Part shown: positions 8,348 to 17,978 of the stretch, piece by piece
Numbering within the stretch: position 1 is the first letter of the stretch
Layout: each line of letters opens with the position of its first letter
Source: an uncultured Flavobacteriaceae bacterium
GTDB lineage: Bacteria; Bacteroidota; Bacteroidia; Flavobacteriales; Flavobacteriaceae
DNA: 64,000 nucleotides
Reading direction: 5' to 3'
NCBI GenBank assembly: GCA_947501845.1
Contig: CANMXP010000007.1
Location: forward strand, 87,381-151,380
The notes under the pieces: model-generated
What the model was told of the DNA's origin: nothing
The model's input: only the letters and a program-made list of their open reading frames with translations
Database searches by the model: none
Program-made: the position numbers and the translations under genes

Positions 8348-11002
8348 ATGAAACATATTCTTAATTTAATTTTTATTGTTGCCGCTATAGGCTCATTAAA
8401 AGCGCAAACTATTACAGTTGATGTAAACTTAAATGTAAAGCATCAATCGGGTAACGTTTCAGAATTTGAAAGAAGCAAATTTATAACTGTACATTCTACA
8501 TTAGGTGATAGAGATTGGGATTCTGATGCGCAACGAAAACAATTTTTAAACGACTTTGATGTGTACTTAGGCCGTGACAATGGGTCATTACCTTGGTTCT
8601 ATAGTCAAACAGGCGAAGATCCTGCAAAACCTGGTTGGCCAAGTATAGCTCAAATGCAAATTGAAGGCGACAAACAAATACAAAATTATGCTAATGATGC
8701 ATCAATGCATGAGTTAGAATTTCGTGCTCAAAATTCAATGATTGGTGGACAAGCTGTTTTATATCCTACAGGAAATAGAGTTGTTGACCCCGTAACGAAC
8801 AACTCTCAAGCTTATACACCAAGGCTTGATGATTTTGAACCTTTAGCAGAATATTATGCACAATCTTTATTATTAAGGTACGGATCTGGCGGTGCTACGG
8901 GTGAGCCTAAACCTGCCATGGTTGAAGTTATGAACGAGCCCTTTGTTCATGCCGATGACATCCCTACAACTCGTGAAAAAATATCAGAATTGCATAATGC
9001 GGTGGCAAAACGCATTCATGAATTAAGCCCAGAAACTTTAGTTGGTGGTTATACAGCAGCTCATCCTTCATTTGAAGCTGGAGATTTTAATTTATGGAAA
9101 AATAATTGGAAATTATTCATGGATATAGCTGGAGAAAACATGGATTTTTTCTCGGTACATTTATATGACTTTGTGGGAGACAACGATAATGGAAACCCTC
9201 AATATCGTAGTGGTAGTAATGTTGAAGCTATTCTAGACATGATTTCTGCATACAGTTTCATAAAATTTGGAGAAGTAAAACCACTAAACATCTCAGAATA
9301 TGGGGCCTTTTATCCAGGAACAGCTGGTCCTTACTCACATGAGTTAGACTGGGCAAATGTGCGTTCTTTTTCATCTATGCAAATGCAATTTCTAGAACGT
9401 CAACAAGAAATATTAGTCGCCATGCCCTTCCTGTTACATAAAGCAAGTTGGTGGAGTCCACCAGAAAATGACCCTGACCGCGTATATGGCCCACGTCTAT
9501 TGCGTCAAAAATGGGAAGTGGAAGGACAAACTGGAGACGAATGGGAATATGCAGATACTGTTATCTGGTACGATTTATGGAAAAATGTAAGAGGTACCCG
9601 CGCAGATACAAAAGCATCAGACCAAGATATTCAAGCAGATGCTTATGTTAGCGGCAACAAAGCTTATGTTATAATTAATAGTCTGGAATTCGAAGATAGA
9701 ACCATTAGTCTACTAATGAACGGTATTAATGGTAACGATGTTCAGCAAGTGGTTGTTCGTAAAGCATATTTAGAAAATAATGCTACCAAATTAGAAGAAG
9801 AAACATTTACAGATATTCAATCTGAAGTTTTATTACCTAAGCAAGCTACTATTATTCTGGAATATACTTTTGCAAATACAATATCACAGACAGAGGAAAA
9901 TATTGAACAAAAATACTATGCCACTTCTTATTACAAACCTATCAATGCAAATGAAACACAAACATTCCAAATAAATAGCGTAACAAAAACTGGTACCCAT
10001 GGAGAAGCAATCCTACGTTTAGGTGTAGGACGCGACCATGGCAAGTCTTTAAAGCCCTTGGTAGAGGTTAATGGTGCAGCAGTTGAAATTCCAGAAGACT
10101 GGAGAGGTTATAATCAAAATAATAGGGATCGCTTTTTTGGTGTCATAGAAATCCCTGTATCATACGATTTAATTCAAGAAAATAATACCATTACCATTAA
10201 TTTTAGTGATGCTGGTGGGCATATTTCTTCTGTAGCCATGCAAGTATTCAATTTTTCAGAAAACATACGTATAGTAGACCCAGAAAATATTCCAGCAAAT
10301 AATTTCAAAATTCAAACATCAAGCGCCACATGTCCTGGGGTGGAAAACGGAAAAATTATTATAGAAGCTTTACGCCAACAAAATTATGAGATTGCTATTA
10401 CTTCTACAGGTTATAATGAACAAGGTACATTCCCTAAGTCCTTTCAAGTTGAAGATCTAAAAGCTGGCACCTATAATATAGTAATCACTTTAGATGGCGT
10501 CCCCGATTATAAATATGAATTTGATTTGGTTATCTCTGAGCCCGAAAATATAGACGTAACATCTAAAGTTAACAAAGCTTCAAAAGAAGTGGAATTAAAT
10601 ATGTCTGGAAGTTCAGAATATATCATTACATTAAATAATGAAACTATAAAAACAACCAATAATAAAATACTCTTACCTCTTTCTAATGGGACTAACACTA
10701 TAGAAATAAAAACAGAAAAAGAGTGTCAAGGAAAATTTGAAAAACAAATATTAGTTGGGAATAACCTAACGGTTTACCCAAACCCAGTTAATTCTATACT
10801 ACACATAAACATTGCTGCGAAGGATAACACCGTAACAGAAATGTCTATATATAATATATTTGGCACACTGGTGTCTAGTAACGAAGCATTTATTGTTGAT
10901 AACCAAATTAATACCAATGTATCTAAATTGTCATCCGGTATATATTTCGTTAAAGTAAAGACTGGAGAGGTTAATGAAATATTGAAGATAGTAAAACAAT
11001 AA
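8348..11002 (+). CDS. Secreted GH86-type beta-agarase/porphyranase with T9SS sorting domain
   Basis: Predicted endo-hydrolase of agar or porphyran, the red-algal galactans, acting outside the cell. Signal peptide residues 1-20 (SLKAQ). A catalytic (beta/alpha)8-type region spans about residues 30-510. E197 in VEVMNEPFVHA is the likely acid/base and E317 in LNISEYGAF the likely nucleophile, with HASWW-like aromatic surroundings (LLHKASWWSPP). A beta-sandwich or accessory region (about 515-640) and a further domain (about 650-800) follow. The C-terminus (YPNPVNSILHI to LSSGIYFVKVKTG) is a Por-type sorting domain for type IX secretion. 884 residues. No SusC/SusD or other glycoside hydrolase adjoins it. 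Family assignment is by motif recognition; agarase and porphyranase cannot be separated. Confidence 0.85.
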   Translation: MKHILNLIFIVAAIGSLKAQTITVDVNLNVKHQSGNVSEFERSKFITVHSTLGDRDWDSDAQRKQFLNDFDVYLGRDNGSLPWFYSQTGEDPAKPGWPSIAQMQIEGDKQIQNYANDASMHELEFRAQNSMIGGQAVLYPTGNRVVDPVTNNSQAYTPRLDDFEPLAEYYAQSLLLRYGSGGATGEPKPAMVEVMNEPFVHADDIPTTREKISELHNAVAKRIHELSPETLVGGYTAAHPSFEAGDFNLWKNNWKLFMDIAGENMDFFSVHLYDFVGDNDNGNPQYRSGSNVEAILDMISAYSFIKFGEVKPLNISEYGAFYPGTAGPYSHELDWANVRSFSSMQMQFLERQQEILVAMPFLLHKASWWSPPENDPDRVYGPRLLRQKWEVEGQTGDEWEYADTVIWYDLWKNVRGTRADTKASDQDIQADAYVSGNKAYVIINSLEFEDRTISLLMNGINGNDVQQVVVRKAYLENNATKLEEETFTDIQSEVLLPKQATIILEYTFANTISQTEENIEQKYYATSYYKPINANETQTFQINSVTKTGTHGEAILRLGVGRDHGKSLKPLVEVNGAAVEIPEDWRGYNQNNRDRFFGVIEIPVSYDLIQENNTITINFSDAGGHISSVAMQVFNFSENIRIVDPENIPANNFKIQTSSATCPGVENGKIIIEALRQQNYEIAITSTGYNEQGTFPKSFQVEDLKAGTYNIVITLDGVPDYKYEFDLVISEPENIDVTSKVNKASKEVELNMSGSSEYIITLNNETIKTTNNKILLPLSNGTNTIEIKTEKECQGKFEKQILVGNNLTVYPNPVNSILHINIAAKDNTVTEMSIYNIFGTLVSSNEAFIVDNQINTNVSKLSSGIYFVKVKTGEVNEILKIVKQ

Positions 11003-11036
11003 ATAAAAATTATGTAACTTTAGGTTCTAGCATTAG

Positions 11037-11090
11037 AAATGGTTTTGCTGCTTTTTTAAGTAAATTAATCAGTAAAACCATTTTCTTCTT
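11037..11090 (+). terminator. Terminator after the GH86 gene
   Basis: AAATGGTTTTGCTG pairs with CAGTAAAACCATTT (14 positions with one G-U), loop of about 20 nt, followed by TTCTTCTT. Confidence 0.7.
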
Positions 11091-11119
11091 ATCAGTTGGT
11101 TTGTGTTAAATTACTATTT

Positions 11120-11578
11120 ATGAAAACTACAAAGCGCTTAGAACAAGCTTTAACAAAGTTATATACCGCATTTCATAATAATGAATTAAATCCTGAATGT
11201 TGTAAACAATGTGCCGTTGGTAATATTTTAGACAACACGGATAGTTGGAAACACCTTTCGGATGAACATGGTACATTAAAACTGAATTATATTGGTAAAG
11301 TACATGAAACACTAGGTAGAAGGTTTAATGGTTACAGACCGTTGGAATTATTAAAAATCGAAAATATTTTTTTAGAAGCCTGTGGTTATAACTTACCACT
11401 TCATCATAAAAATGATAAACCAAGCACCCCTACCAATAAAGACATTTTGTTTAATGGTCTAAGTGAAGTCATAAAGTTTTTGTGTCGTTTGGATCATGTT
11501 TCTAACGTTATGGATTACACAAAACTGTTTGAATTTGAAAATGAAAAACCTAAATATGAGTTAGAATTTTACAGCTAA
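11120..11578 (+). CDS. Conserved flavobacterial protein with a CCKQC motif
   Basis: A 152-residue soluble protein starting at the ATG at 11120; a longer in-frame TTG at 11096 is less likely. Conserved-looking parts are ELNPECCKQCAVGN with three clustered Cys, DNTDSWKHLSDEHG, LNYIGKVHETLGRRFNG and LELLKIENIFLEACGY. Similar proteins in this family are sometimes named NQR subunit F, probably because they lie beside nqr genes. It has no 2Fe-2S ferredoxin or FAD/NAD domain, so that name is not supported. Convergent with nqrF across a terminator. Metal or cluster binding by the Cys group is possible but unproven. Confidence 0.7.
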   Translation: MKTTKRLEQALTKLYTAFHNNELNPECCKQCAVGNILDNTDSWKHLSDEHGTLKLNYIGKVHETLGRRFNGYRPLELLKIENIFLEACGYNLPLHHKNDKPSTPTNKDILFNGLSEVIKFLCRLDHVSNVMDYTKLFEFENEKPKYELEFYS

Positions 11579-11609
11579 AAATTTCCTAACTATTATATTT
11601 TAAATAAAG

Positions 11610-11636
11610 AAACCCAACATTGCTGTTGGGTTTTAT
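11610..11636. terminator. Terminator between the CCKQC gene and nqrF
   Basis: AAACCCAACA (11610-11619), loop TTGC, TGTTGGGTTTT (11624-11634). The T tail suits the plus strand, and A runs on the other side may let it also serve the convergent nqr operon. Confidence 0.88.
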
Positions 11637-11667
11637 TTTATATAGATTATTTCGCATGATACACTTT

Positions 11668-11716
11668 TCGATTTATTTCGGCTATGCTCAATAAATCTCA
11701 AGAAATACGAATGACA
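11668..11716. repeat. Degenerate REP-like element arm
   Basis: A sequence of the type TTTCGGCTATGCTCA followed by TCAAGAAATACGAATGACA resembles one arm of the dispersed palindromic repeats seen better at 55084-55152 and 56584-56659 (core: TCGACT...GCTCA...TGACA). Only one arm is recognisable here. Confidence 0.5.
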
Positions 11717-11724
11717 ATTATTGT

Positions 11725-13041
11725 CTAACCTCCAAAGTCATCAAATCTAATATGTTCATCTGGGATACCAAAATCTTCTCCCATTTTTTGAACCGCTTTA
11801 TTCATTAACGGTGGTCCACAGAAATACAATTCAATATCTTCTGGCGCTTCATGCAGGCTTAAATAGTTATCGATAACACAGTTGTGAATAAACCCAACAA
11901 AACCATCACCTGGAGCATCAATATTCTCTTTCACTTTCCAATTATCTTCTGGTAAAGGTTCAGATAATGCCAAGAAGAATTTAAAGTTAGGGAACTCTTT
12001 TTCTAACGCATAGAAGTGCTCTAAATAGAACAACTCACGCTTAGATCGTCCTCCATACCAATATGTTACCTTTCTTCCTGTTCTTAATGTTTTAAATAAG
12101 TGATATAAGTGCGAACGCATTGGTGCCATACCAGCTCCACCACCTACATAAAGCATTTCACTTTCAGACTCATTGATAAAGAATTCACCATAAGGTCCAG
12201 AAATGGTCACCTTATCACCTGGTTTTTGAGCAAATATATAAGACGATGCTACACCTGGGTTAACATCCATCCAACCGTTCTTAGCACGATCCCATGGTGG
12301 CGTAGCAATACGCACATTCAACATAATCTCACGTCCTTCAGCTGGAAAAGAAGCCATAGAATAAGCTCTCTCAACTGTTTCTGTGTTCTTCATCACCAAT
12401 GGCCAAAGACCAAACTTATCCCACTCTGCTTGGAACTTATCTGGAGTTTCATGCTCTTCAGGGTGTGCAGTAATATCGATATCTGAATATTTAATCTCGC
12501 ACTCAGGTATTTCAATTTGAATATACCCCCCTGCTTTATAGCCCATATCTTCTGGAATCTCAACAACAAACTCTTTAATAAAAGAGGCTACGTTATAGTT
12601 ACGCACTACGGTTGCTTCCCACTTTTTAATACCAAACACTTCTTCAGGAATCGTAATATCCATATCCTGTTTTACTTTAACCTGACAAGCTAAACGTGCT
12701 CCGTGTTGTAATTCTTTACGCGTAAAATGTGGCGTTTCTGTTGGTAAAGCTTCTCCTCCACCTTCTAATACATGACACTCACATTGAATACATGTACCAC
12801 CTCCACCACATGCAGATGGTAAAAATATTTTTTGAGCACCCAATGTTGTCAACAGACTATCTCCAGAAGCTACTTCAACCTCACGTTCACCATTGATAGT
12901 AATCTTTACTGGTCCTGATGGTGATAATTTTTGTTTTACAAATAATAGTAAAGCGACTAATAACAATGTAATAATTAAAAACGCTGTTACTGTTGCTACT
13001 ACGGTTCCTAATGTCCCTGCTGCTAATATCATATTACTCAT
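11725..13041 (-). CDS. nqrF: Na+-translocating NADH:quinone reductase subunit F
   Basis: NADH-oxidising subunit of the sodium-pumping Na+-NQR in the cytoplasmic membrane. N-terminal transmembrane helix (residues about 5-35), then a ferredoxin domain with the 2Fe-2S motif [13 protein letters not shown], then a FAD domain (RAYSMAS) and a NAD domain ([16 protein letters not shown]), ending FDDFGG. 438 residues. Its start overlaps the nqrE stop by 8 bp, so it is the last gene of the nqrABCDEF operon and translationally coupled. Confidence 0.98.
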   Translation of the reverse strand: MSNMILAAGTLGTVVATVTAFLIITLLLVALLLFVKQKLSPSGPVKITINGEREVEVASGDSLLTTLGAQKIFLPSACGGGGTCIQCECHVLEGGGEALPTETPHFTRKELQHGARLACQVKVKQDMDITIPEEVFGIKKWEATVVRNYNVASFIKEFVVEIPEDMGYKAGGYIQIEIPECEIKYSDIDITAHPEEHETPDKFQAEWDKFGLWPLVMKNTETVERAYSMASFPAEGREIMLNVRIATPPWDRAKNGWMDVNPGVASSYIFAQKPGDKVTISGPYGEFFINESESEMLYVGGGAGMAPMRSHLYHLFKTLRTGRKVTYWYGGRSKRELFYLEHFYALEKEFPNFKFFLALSEPLPEDNWKVKENIDAPGDGFVGFIHNCVIDNYLSLHEAPEDIELYFCGPPLMNKAVQKMGEDFGIPDEHIRFDDFGG

Positions 13042-13768
13042 TTACTTTTATGTTGTTAGCCATCACTTTTTCTTCAGATGTTTCTACTTCTTTTGATTCT
13101 ATATTCTTGTTAACAGAAGCTGTTTTTTCTTCTTTAGAAGCGCCTTCGTCGCCTCCTGTTAACATACCTCCAAAACTCATAAAACCAATCGCCATTAAAC
13201 CTGTTATGATAAATGTAATACCCAAACCTCTTAATGCTGGTGGTACATTTGAATATCTGATCTTTTCACGAATAGCTGCAATCGCTAAAATCGCTAAAAA
13301 CCATCCAATACCAGAACCAATACCATAAGTTGTTGCTAATCCTAAAGTTGGAATTTCACGAGATTGCATAAATAAAGAACCTCCTAAAATAGCACAGTTT
13401 ACTGCTATAAGTGGTAAAAAGATACCTAATGAATTATATAATGATGGTGAAAACTTCTCTACAACAATTTCTACCAACTGTACCATAGTTGCAATGGTTG
13501 CAATAAACATGATAAATGATAGGAAACTTAAATCGTAAGATGCATACTCTTCACCTAACCAAGACAAAGCGCCTTCTTGTAGAATATACTGATCTAATAA
13601 CCAGTTTAATGGTACCGTAATAGCTAATACAAATATTACTGCGGCACCAAGACCAACAGCTGTACTCACTTTTTTAGATACGGCTAGGTAAGAACACATT
13701 CCTAAGAACGTGGCAAATACCATGTTATCTATAAATATTGATTTGAAAAATAATTCTATATGTTCCAT
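13034..13768 (-). CDS. nqrE: Na+-translocating NADH:quinone reductase subunit E
   Basis: Integral membrane subunit with about six helices and conserved Cys-containing half-helix motifs ([24 protein letters not shown]) that contribute to the membrane iron centre with NqrD. 244 residues, longer than the usual about 200. After [10 protein letters not shown] there is a 40-residue hydrophilic K/E/S-rich tail whose codons overlap the start of nqrF. The 72-bp gap to nqrD contains a CAGT-type repeat. Confidence 0.98.
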   Translation of the reverse strand: MEHIELFFKSIFIDNMVFATFLGMCSYLAVSKKVSTAVGLGAAVIFVLAITVPLNWLLDQYILQEGALSWLGEEYASYDLSFLSFIMFIATIATMVQLVEIVVEKFSPSLYNSLGIFLPLIAVNCAILGGSLFMQSREIPTLGLATTYGIGSGIGWFLAILAIAAIREKIRYSNVPPALRGLGITFIITGLMAIGFMSFGGMLTGGDEGASKEEKTASVNKNIESKEVETSEEKVMANNIKVNE

Positions 13769-13772
13769 ATTC

Positions 13773-13843
13773 TTTTAGTTTTCAGTTCCAGTCTCAGTTT
13801 GCAGTTTTTGCTGTTTACTGTGACTGTTACTGCTTACTGATTA
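13773..13843. repeat. CAGT-rich intergenic repeat inside the nqr operon
   Basis: Between nqrE and nqrD the sequence is made of repeated CAGT/ACTG words (for example CAGTCTCAGTTTGCAG at 13789-13804, then ACTGTGACTGTTACTGC). The 13-mer CAGTCTCAGTTTG (13789-13801) recurs inverted at 38592-38604, so this belongs to a dispersed low-complexity family. Confidence 0.75.
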
Positions 13844-14485
13844 GTCTTCGATTAATGCTTTGTTTCTAGTTCTTTGTACCCAAATAATAACACCTACAAC
13901 AATTAAAGCCATTGGTGCCAATAGCATAAAACCATTGTTTTCATATCCAATACTATATAGCCCTGTTTTTGCAATAGGATCTCCTAATACTTTAAAACCT
14001 AATAATGTTCCAGAACCAAGTAGTTCTCTAAAGAACCCAACAATTATTAAAATAACTCCGTATCCAAGTGCATTACCTATACCATCAAGGAATGAACGCC
14101 ATGGCCCATTTCCTAAAGCAAAAGCTTCAAAACGTCCCATAATAATACAGTTGGTAATTATAAGTCCGATAAAAGCTCCCAACTCTTTACTTAGTTGATA
14201 AGAGAATGCTTTTAATACCTGATCTACTATAATAACCAAGGCAGCAACTACAGTAAGCTGTACAATAATTCTAATTTTAGACGGAATAATATTTCTAATT
14301 AATGAGATAACAACATTACCTATACCTAAAACAAATAATACAGAAACTGCCATTACTATAGAAGCTTTCAATTGAGCAGTAATTGCTAAAGCTGAACAAA
14401 TACCAAGAACTTGAATTGTAATTGGGTTATCGTCTGCTAAAGGGTCTAATATTAATTTGCTATCTTTTCTTGATAAAAGTCCCAT
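13841..14485 (-). CDS. nqrD: Na+-translocating NADH:quinone reductase subunit D
   Basis: Membrane subunit with about six helices, homologous to NqrE and RnfA/E. Conserved segments NPITIQVLGICSALAIT and LIITNCIIMGRFEAFAL carry the Cys residues that bind the intramembrane Fe centre. 214 residues, normal length. Lies 6 bp after nqrC on the same transcript. Confidence 0.98.
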   Translation of the reverse strand: MGLLSRKDSKLILDPLADDNPITIQVLGICSALAITAQLKASIVMAVSVLFVLGIGNVVISLIRNIIPSKIRIIVQLTVVAALVIIVDQVLKAFSYQLSKELGAFIGLIITNCIIMGRFEAFALGNGPWRSFLDGIGNALGYGVILIIVGFFRELLGSGTLLGFKVLGDPIAKTGLYSIGYENNGFMLLAPMALIVVGVIIWVQRTRNKALIED

Positions 14486-14491
14486 AAAATA

Positions 14492-15241
14492 CTAGTTTTT
14501 TAAAGTTTTAAAATAAGGCACATACAACTTCAAATCGCTTCTCAACATGGCTGCTACACCGTCTCCTGTAATAGTAGCTCCTGCTATAGCATCAACTTCA
14601 TTATCCGTTTTATCCTTGTTCAAAGGATCTGCATTACTTTTTGAAATATTAATCCCAACAAAATTTCCTGAGGCATCTAATAAATGCTCTCCTATAAAGT
14701 CATCCATAAAGAAACGCTCCTTTATATTGGCTCCGAGACCAGCAGTTTCTCCCTGGTGATCGAAATAAGCTCCTTGTACAATCATGTTTTCATCCATGGC
14801 AACATAAGCCCAAACAGCATCCCAAAGACCTTTCCCTCTAATTGGTGCTATATAAAAAGTTTTACCTTCTTTTTCTCCAATAAATAACGGTAAACGCCTT
14901 TCTTCACCACTTTTAGCTTTAGATTGCTCTTTTTTAACATCGATCAAATAAGCTTCTTTGTTTTCTTCAGCCTTTGTTTCGTTAGTTATTACGAGTTGTT
15001 TCGTTATATATTTTGTGAACGCATCGGCTACTTTATCTGTAGAAATAAAATTAGCACTCCCCTCTTCATTTTCATTAACACCCATGGCGTATAAAATATT
15101 TTGCTGCTTTTCAATACGCTTATTCTCTGCTATATTTGGTTTTAATGATGAAGCAACAAAAGCTAATAATGCTCCAACAACCAATACCATTCCTATGGCA
15201 AATAAGATTGTATATGAATTTTTATCTGTTCTATTTTCCAT
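14492..15241 (-). CDS. nqrC: Na+-translocating NADH:quinone reductase subunit C
   Basis: One N-terminal transmembrane helix (about residues 10-32) and a periplasmic FMN-binding domain. DAIAGAT (residues 217-223) matches the ApbE flavinylation motif Dxx(s/t/a)G(a/s)T, so FMN should be bound through a phosphoester to T223. 249 residues. Follows nqrB after 2 bp. Confidence 0.98.
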   Translation of the reverse strand: MENRTDKNSYTILFAIGMVLVVGALLAFVASSLKPNIAENKRIEKQQNILYAMGVNENEEGSANFISTDKVADAFTKYITKQLVITNETKAEENKEAYLIDVKKEQSKAKSGEERRLPLFIGEKEGKTFYIAPIRGKGLWDAVWAYVAMDENMIVQGAYFDHQGETAGLGANIKERFFMDDFIGEHLLDASGNFVGINISKSNADPLNKDKTDNEVDAIAGATITGDGVAAMLRSDLKLYVPYFKTLKN

Positions 15242-15243
15242 CG

Positions 15244-16470
15244 TTATGCAACTTTAGCTTTTAAACGTTTCTTTCTTTTCTTAACATTACCTTGAACAAC
15301 ATAATGATCGATAGTCGGTGCAAATACATTCATTAATAGAATAGCTAACATTACACCTTCTGGGTAAGCAGGGTTAAATACGCGAATCATAATAGAAATA
15401 AACCCTACCAAGAAACCATATATCCATTTCCCTTTATTTGTTTGTGATGCTGTTACTGGGTCGGTAGCCATAAATACGGTACCAAAAGCAAAACCTCCAA
15501 TAAGTAAGTGATGCCACCAGGTTGTACTCATTAATCCGTAGAATTTGCTACTCTCGGTAATCCATCCCGAATCAACTACCTGATTAAAGATTAACCCCAT
15601 AACGATAGCTCCCAAAGCAGAAGACAACATAATTCTCCAACTTCCTATCTTAGCAAAGATTAAGAATAAACCGCCTAATAAAATTAATAAGGTAGATGTT
15701 TCTCCAACAGAACCTGGAATAAACCCTAAGAACATATCCATCACTTCATATCCAGCTTCTTTTCCTTGTGCCAAACTACCTAAAATAGTTTCACCAGAAA
15801 TGGCGTCTAGATTTGCGCCTGCTGCAATTTCCTTAGTTCTTTCAACGGCCCCTTCAACCCATACTTTATCTCCAGACATCCATGTAGGATATGCAAAGAA
15901 TAGGAAAGCACGAATTGTTAATGCAGGATTAAGAATGTTCATTCCTGTACCTCCAAAAACCTCTTTACCTATAACAACACCAAATATAACCGCAACAGCT
16001 AGCATCCATAATGGAATATCTATTGGTACTATAAGTGGTACCAACATACCAGTTACCAAATAACCTTCTTCTACTTCGTGTCCTTTTATAATAGCGAATA
16101 TGAATTCAATTCCTAAACCAACACCATAGGATACAATGACTAACGGTAATATTTTCCAAAAACCAATCATAAAGTTATCCATAGTCCAAAACTCCGAACT
16201 AAAAAAACTTCCTGCTACGGCTTGAATATCTCCGACTTCTATATTATGTTGATAACCAGCATTAAACATTCCGAAAATCAAACATGGTACCATAGCCATG
16301 ATAACGGTATTCATGGTACGTTTTAAATCATCGGCTACTTTTATATGAGTTCCATTGTGAGTGGTCTCATTTGGCAAGTATAAAAACGTGTGGATTGCAG
16401 AAAATGCAGGTAACCACTTTTTGTCTTTGTTCTTTACTTTAAAATTATGTAATTTTTCTTTTAAACCCAT
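15244..16470 (-). CDS. nqrB: Na+-translocating NADH:quinone reductase subunit B
   Basis: Main membrane subunit carrying covalent FMN and riboflavin; part of the sodium path. 408 residues with about ten helices. The expected FMN-Thr region reads LDAISGETILGS (D222 to T228), so T228 is the likely FMN site; the residue before it is Glu where Ala or Ser is more usual. Overlaps the nqrA stop codon by one base. Confidence 0.98.
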   Translation of the reverse strand: MGLKEKLHNFKVKNKDKKWLPAFSAIHTFLYLPNETTHNGTHIKVADDLKRTMNTVIMAMVPCLIFGMFNAGYQHNIEVGDIQAVAGSFFSSEFWTMDNFMIGFWKILPLVIVSYGVGLGIEFIFAIIKGHEVEEGYLVTGMLVPLIVPIDIPLWMLAVAVIFGVVIGKEVFGGTGMNILNPALTIRAFLFFAYPTWMSGDKVWVEGAVERTKEIAAGANLDAISGETILGSLAQGKEAGYEVMDMFLGFIPGSVGETSTLLILLGGLFLIFAKIGSWRIMLSSALGAIVMGLIFNQVVDSGWITESSKFYGLMSTTWWHHLLIGGFAFGTVFMATDPVTASQTNKGKWIYGFLVGFISIMIRVFNPAYPEGVMLAILLMNVFAPTIDHYVVQGNVKKRKKRLKAKVA

Positions 16471-17825
16471 TATCCGATCTCTTTAAGCATTAAGTCTAAA
16501 CCTTCTCTTATAATTTTTTGATGTGGTTGTTTAGACACACAAACAAATTCTGTTAATGCAAAATCTTCAGGAGCTACTTCATACATTCCTAAAGCTTCCA
16601 TTTCATCTAAATCTTTATACATACATGCTTTTAATATCTGCATGGGGTATATATCTAAAGGAAACACTTCTTCATAAGTTCCTGTTGTTACAAAAGCACG
16701 ATGCTCACCATTCGTATTGGTATTTAAATCGTATGCCTTCTTAGGACTTAACCAAGAAAAAGTAAGTGCTCTTGATGTCGATATTTTATTGAAAATAGGT
16801 TTGTTCCATCCAAAAAAATCATAATCATCGCCTTCAGGAATTATAGAAATCACATTACTGTAGTAATCCAAATAGCCATCTGGTTTTATTTGTTTTCCGC
16901 TTAAAACATTTCCTGAAATAACACGATCGTTGGCATCTTTAGCAATGCCCTTATCGTAAATCATGGTTGCTACTTCGCTTCCTATCTTGGTAACAAAATA
17001 TCTCGGCTTTTCAACTGAAGAACCAACCAGAGCTACAACGCGTTCTGCATTAAACTTTCCTGTTAACAATAACTCACCTATAACAACTAAGTCTTGAGGG
17101 CTAACAGTCCAAACAACCTCTCCTTTATTTATTGGATCTATTTTATTTATCTGTGTTCCTACATTCCCAGATGGGTGTGGTCCAGAAACCTTATGCAAGC
17201 TAATACCTGCTAAACCAGCTAATGGCGAATTTCCATTCTTTCCAACAGAGACATGTACTTTACCTTCTGTAAGCTTTCCTAAAGCCGTAACTGCGACTTG
17301 TAATTCGGCTTCTTTTCCTTGTAAGGTAAAATCCAAATCGGCTGCTAGTGGAGCACTGGCATATCCCGATATAAAGATAGCTTTTGGCGCTTTATCTGGG
17401 TTAGCAATCACATCATAAGGACGTTGTTTTACAAACGGCCAACAACCTGTTGCCAGTAAATGCGATTTGATAGCTTCAGAATTAGCAGTATCCACATCAA
17501 ACTTACCAGAATCCTGATAAGCTTGCTCTTTATCTGCTTGAATTTTAATTGCTAAAATTTTACGTTTTTCACCACGAGAAATTTCTAAAACTTCACCAGA
17601 TACTGGAGAAGCAAACTTGATAGCTTCGTTAGATTTATCGAAAAAAACAGGCTCTCCTGCTTTTACTTTTGTTCCAACTTTAGAGATTAATTTAGGGATA
17701 ACGCCGTGGAAGTCTTCAGGTCTTAAAGTATAAAAGTTGCTTACTATTGCCTTTTCGGAGGTTTTTTCAGCTTCACCTTTAAGTTTAATGTCTAGACCTT
17801 TTTTAATGCGAATGTCGTTTGACAT
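16470..17825 (-). CDS. nqrA: Na+-translocating NADH:quinone reductase subunit A
   Basis: Peripheral cytoplasmic subunit, thought to lie near the quinone site. 451 residues. Starts with the typical IRIKKGLDIKLKGEA and contains KVKAGEPVFFDK and the Rnf barrel-like SPVSGEV. First gene of the nqrABCDEF operon; the promoter must lie in the 153 bp shared with the divergent DUF5103 gene. Confidence 0.98.
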   Translation of the reverse strand: MSNDIRIKKGLDIKLKGEAEKTSEKAIVSNFYTLRPEDFHGVIPKLISKVGTKVKAGEPVFFDKSNEAIKFASPVSGEVLEISRGEKRKILAIKIQADKEQAYQDSGKFDVDTANSEAIKSHLLATGCWPFVKQRPYDVIANPDKAPKAIFISGYASAPLAADLDFTLQGKEAELQVAVTALGKLTEGKVHVSVGKNGNSPLAGLAGISLHKVSGPHPSGNVGTQINKIDPINKGEVVWTVSPQDLVVIGELLLTGKFNAERVVALVGSSVEKPRYFVTKIGSEVATMIYDKGIAKDANDRVISGNVLSGKQIKPDGYLDYYSNVISIIPEGDDYDFFGWNKPIFNKISTSRALTFSWLSPKKAYDLNTNTNGEHRAFVTTGTYEEVFPLDIYPMQILKACMYKDLDEMEALGMYEVAPEDFALTEFVCVSKQPHQKIIREGLDLMLKEIG

Positions 17826-17978
17826 ATTTTTTTATTGTAATTAGTTGTCTAAAAATCGGTGCAAAAATACGAATTTAAAATACAGTTTTCATAATAAATC
17901 GAATAGAATTTTATCACCTTTTTAATAAGTTTCATTTTAGGCATTAAATTTGTTTATATTTACAAAAATTGTCCTACA

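Noticed and set aside
11120..11578. Annotation as NQR subunit F
   Set aside because: No ferredoxin, FAD or NAD motifs; the true nqrF is at 11725-13041.
12109..12486. 125-residue plus-strand ORF inside nqrF
   Set aside because: Antisense shadow of a highly conserved gene; composition follows the nqrF codons.
13773..13843. Possible CRISPR-like array from repeated CAGT words
   Set aside because: Units are 4-8 nt and irregular, with no spacers of even length and no cas genes.
13860..14198. 112-residue plus-strand ORF inside nqrD
   Set aside because: Antisense shadow of nqrD; no start context or family.
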